Of a stretch of 64,000 bases of DNA, positions 61,559 through 64,000 are shown piece by piece. Under the pieces are notes generated by a model, which saw only the letters and a program-made list of their open reading frames with translations, was not told the DNA's origin and ran no database searches. Origin of the DNA: Micromonospora halotolerans. GTDB taxonomy: Bacteria > Actinomycetota > Actinomycetes > Mycobacteriales > Micromonosporaceae. The first letter of the stretch is position 1. Each line of letters starts with the position of its first letter. Location: the NCBI RefSeq assembly GCF_032108445.1, contig NZ_CP134876.1, positions 6,014,001-6,078,000 on the forward strand, in the 5' to 3' direction. The position numbers were made by a program, and so were the translations under genes.

Positions 61559-62932
61559 GTGATCAAGAGCTACTCGCCCCACGCACCCGAAGACCTCGTT
61601 GCCGAGGCACCCGCGACCGGTGCCGACGAGGTGGCGAAGGCGTTCGCCCGCGCCCGTGCGGCCCAGGCCCAGTGGGGGCGCGGCCCCGCGGCCGCCCGGG
61701 CCCAGGCACTGTCCGACGCTGCCGACGCCTTGGCGGCGGCATCCGACGAGCTGACCCGGCTGGTGGTCCGCGAGGTCGGCAAACCCCTCGGCGAAGCGCG
61801 CGGTGAGGTTGCTCGCGCGGTGGCGATCCTCCGCTACTACGCCCAGCAGGTGTACGACCCGGTGGGCGCGATGCACGAGCCGTCGAGTCTCGGTCTGCTC
61901 TTCACCCGGCGCCGACCGCTCGGCGTCGCCGGGCTCGTCACCCCGTGGAACTTCCCCGTCGCCATCCCGCTGTGGAAGGCCGCACCGGCGTTGGCGTTCG
62001 GCAACGCCGTGGTGCTCAAGCCGTCGCCGGACGCGACGGCGACGGCGCTGCGGCTGGCCGGCCTGCTCGACGAGGTGCTGCCCGAGGGGCTGCTCACGGT
62101 CCTTCCCGGTGACGGCGACACCGGCCGGGCGATCGTGGCCGAGGCCGACGTGGTGTCGTTCACCGGATCCACGGCCGTCGGCGGCGACGTGGTGCGCTCG
62201 GCCGCGGCACGCGGGGTGCGGGTACAGGCGGAGATGGGCGGTCAGAACCCGGCGATCGTCCTGCCCGACGCCGACGTGGAGTCCACCGCCAGGCAGATCG
62301 CCGCGGCCGCGATGGGGTTCGCCGGTCAGAAGTGCACGGCGACCAAGCGGGTGATCGTCGTCGGGGACGTCACGCCGATGCGTGACGCGCTCGTCGCGGC
62401 GATCGAGGCACTGGGCTTCGGCGACCCGGCGCAGGCGACGACCGCGGTGGGGCCGGTCATCAGCGAAGCCGCCCGGGACCGCGTGCTGGCCGCCGCCGGC
62501 AGCGCGACCGCGGCCGGGGCCCGGCTCCTGACCGGCGGCGCGGCGACCGGCGACCCCGGCTGGTTCGTCCGGCCGACCCTGCTCGAGGACGTCCCCGCCG
62601 ACCACCCGCTCTCGTGCGACGAGGTGTTCGGGCCGATCGCCACGCTGCGCGCGGTGCCCACGCTCGAGGAGGCGGTGGCGGTGGCCAACAATGTTCCGCA
62701 GGGCCTGGCCGCCGGCGTGTACACGCGCGACCTCACCGCCGCGCTCGCGACGGCGGACGCGTTGGAGGCCGGTTTGGTGAAGGTCAACGCACCGACCACC
62801 GGGGTCGACTTCTACCTGCCGTTCGGCGGCGAGAAGGCGTCCAGCGTGGGCGGCCGCGAGCAGGGCAAGGCCGCGCAGGACTTCTTCACCTCGCTGCACA
62901 CCGTGACGCTGGCCCCCGCCGAAGGAGCCTGA
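61559..62932 (+). CDS. aldehyde dehydrogenase, probable 2-oxoglutarate semialdehyde dehydrogenase
   Basis: 457 residues of the ALDH superfamily. Catalytic Cys in GFAGQKCTATKR (C259), general-base Glu in QAEMGGQNPAIV (E225), cofactor site VTPWNFPVAIP and FTGSTAVG. In the hydroxyproline pathway the semialdehyde is oxidised to 2-oxoglutarate, feeding the TCA cycle. GTG start with GAGGAG 5 nt upstream. The stop overlaps the aconitase-X start by 1 nt (TGATG). Confidence 0.9.
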   Translation: MIKSYSPHAPEDLVAEAPATGADEVAKAFARARAAQAQWGRGPAAARAQALSDAADALAAASDELTRLVVREVGKPLGEARGEVARAVAILRYYAQQVYDPVGAMHEPSSLGLLFTRRRPLGVAGLVTPWNFPVAIPLWKAAPALAFGNAVVLKPSPDATATALRLAGLLDEVLPEGLLTVLPGDGDTGRAIVAEADVVSFTGSTAVGGDVVRSAAARGVRVQAEMGGQNPAIVLPDADVESTARQIAAAAMGFAGQKCTATKRVIVVGDVTPMRDALVAAIEALGFGDPAQATTAVGPVISEAARDRVLAAAGSATAAGARLLTGGAATGDPGWFVRPTLLEDVPADHPLSCDEVFGPIATLRAVPTLEEAVAVANNVPQGLAAGVYTRDLTAALATADALEAGLVKVNAPTTGVDFYLPFGGEKASSVGGREQGKAAQDFFTSLHTVTLAPAEGA

Positions 62933-64000
62933 TGCCCGGCGACGACGGCCTGGTCCTCACAGCCGAGGAACAGTCGATGCTGGCCGGGGAGCAGGGCCCG
63001 GCCACCGCGATGTGCATGCGGCTCATCGTCGGGGTCGCACGCGCGAACGGGGCCGGACGACTGGTGCCGATCGAGTCGGCGCACGCCGACGGCTGCCTTT
63101 ACCACGGCGTGGCGGGGCTGGAGTTCACCGAGCGGCTGGTCTCCCTCGGCGCCCGGGTGCGGGTGCGCACGACGCTCAACGTCGGCTCGCTCGATCTGCT
63201 GCATCCCGGGCTGGTACGCGCCGACCCCGAGGTGGCCGAGAACGGCCGGCGCCTGATGGACGCGCACGTGGCCCTCGGCTGCGAGGCGATCTGGTCGTGC
63301 GCGCCGTACCAGTCCGGCCACCGCCCGAAACAAGGCAGCCACGTGGCGTGGGCCGAGTCGAACGCCATCGCCTTCGTCAACTCGGTGCTCGGGGCGCGCA
63401 CGGACCGGTACGGCGACTTCATCGACATCGCCGCCGGCGTCGCCGGCCGGGTCCCCTACTCGGGCCTGCACCTGCAGCGGAATCGCGCCGCCGCGCTGGT
63501 GCTCGACTTCTCCGCGGTCCCCGCTGCGCTGCTCGACGACGACGTCGCCTGGCCCGCGATCGGGGCGCTGCTCGGGGAACTCGCCGGAACCCGGGTCGCG
63601 GCTCTCACCGGCCTGCCGGCCGACCTGAACGACGGCGGGGTCACCGAGGACCGGCTCAAGGCGCTCGGCGCCACCGCAGCGTCTGCCGGCGGCGTCGCGC
63701 TGTTCCACGTCGTGGGGGTGACCCCGGAGGCGCCGACGCTGGACGCGGTGCTCGGGCCCGGGGCCACCACCGTGCCGGTGACGGCACACGACCTCAGGCG
63801 GGCGCGCGAGCGGCTGAGCACCGCCGCTACGACGTCACTCGACGCCGTCAGCCTCGGCACCCCGCACTTCTCGCTGTCCGAGTTCGCGGCGCTGGCGCAC
63901 GAGTTGCGGGCCGGCCCGTCGTTCAGCCCGTCGGTCGACGTGTTCGTGTCGACCAGCCGGGCCGTGCTGGCCGAGGCGGAGGCACGCGGGTACGCCGACG
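62932..64000 (+). CDS. aconitase X (AcnX/DUF521), probable cis-3-hydroxyproline dehydratase; 3' end outside window
   Basis: The first 356 residues are present. AcnX features: LTAEEQSMLAGEQGPATAMCMRL at the start, SAHADGCLYHG, SCAPYQSG, and WAESNAIAFVNSVLGARTDRYGD. Type I AcnX enzymes dehydrate cis-3-hydroxy-L-proline, and their genes co-occur with hydroxyproline genes; here the large and small AcnX domains could be fused or separate, but the C-terminus is beyond the window. Its position suggests the cell handles 3- as well as 4-hydroxyproline. Confidence 0.88.
   Translation, partial: MPGDDGLVLTAEEQSMLAGEQGPATAMCMRLIVGVARANGAGRLVPIESAHADGCLYHGVAGLEFTERLVSLGARVRVRTTLNVGSLDLLHPGLVRADPEVAENGRRLMDAHVALGCEAIWSCAPYQSGHRPKQGSHVAWAESNAIAFVNSVLGARTDRYGDFIDIAAGVAGRVPYSGLHLQRNRAAALVLDFSAVPAALLDDDVAWPAIGALLGELAGTRVAALTGLPADLNDGGVTEDRLKALGATAASAGGVALFHVVGVTPEAPTLDAVLGPGATTVPVTAHDLRRARERLSTAATTSLDAVSLGTPHFSLSEFAALAHELRAGPSFSPSVDVFVSTSRAVLAEAEARGYAD

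Noticed and set aside
1..64000. Search for CRISPR arrays, tRNA and rRNA genes, and phage integration sites
   Set aside because: No regularly spaced repeats, cloverleaf-like sequence with conserved T-loop, rRNA or integrase gene was seen.

Overview
The window is very GC-rich DNA (about 70% G+C, strong G/C third-position bias, many GTG starts, Tat/Sec-secreted polysaccharidases, actinobacterial families such as DUF6510, MmcQ/YjbR and TetR) and fits a filamentous soil or plant-associated actinomycete, plausibly Micromonosporaceae. I see no rRNA, tRNA or CRISPR array. All functional names below come from motif recognition and context, without database searches.

Region 1 (1-14.8 kb) is a patchwork of stress and detoxification genes: a cut-off esterase, a PIG-L deacetylase, an MmcQ/YjbR protein, an NhaA antiporter fused to a DsbA-like domain, OsmC, a TetR regulator, MsrA, an NADPH:quinone-type oxidoreductase, two related GNAT acetyltransferases and an MFS exporter. 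It is littered with decayed genes (msrB tail, GNAT tail, oxidoreductase tail, DUF417, MarR). A near-palindrome of the type GGACTTCAAGGTCC recurs at four upstream positions. A second, related block (21.4-24.7 kb) holds an ion channel, an intact DUF417 gene and an approximately 88%-identical copy of the oxidoreductase, again with decayed genes around it.

Region 2 (15-21.2 kb) is an ion-transport cluster: CBS protein plus ArsB/NhaD-like permease, an NhaP-type antiporter, and a two-gene ABC exporter. All three transcription units carry the same 19-nt leader motif (GCCGGGAAGTCTGGTCGGC, one C/T difference in one copy), each preceded by a small hairpin and each 32-35 nt before the start codon. This looks like a cis-acting RNA element for ion homeostasis.

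Region 3 (24.9-28.4 kb): a sulfite-oxidase-like molybdoenzyme with its flavin reductase and a zinc-ribbon DUF6510 protein, an IS3 remnant and a ferritin-like protein.

Region 4 (29-51.2 kb) is a glycan-utilisation locus: a 1757-residue secreted modular hydrolase (candidate GH121), a LacI regulator with matching CGAAA-N4-TTTCG operators, a sugar ABC importer, a cytoplasmic GH127 beta-L-arabinofuranosidase, a secreted GH43 enzyme, and two Tat-secreted GH127-type enzymes with an inserted, circularly permuted LamG domain. The set GH127 + GH43 + candidate GH121 + ABC + LacI mirrors the Bifidobacterium longum hyp cluster for arabinosylated hydroxyproline.

Region 5 (51.6-64 kb): a P450 and then two divergent operons. 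The minus operon is a branched-chain-amino-acid-type ABC importer, a proline racemase/hydroxyproline epimerase-family enzyme and a FadR-type regulator. The plus operon is a DapA-family deaminase, a second racemase-family enzyme, an aldehyde dehydrogenase and an aconitase-X (cut off at the window end). Together these match hydroxyproline catabolism to 2-oxoglutarate. Regions 4 and 5 together read as a system for stripping arabinose from plant hydroxyproline-rich glycoproteins (extensins) and then burning the hydroxyproline: the most interesting hypothesis in the window.
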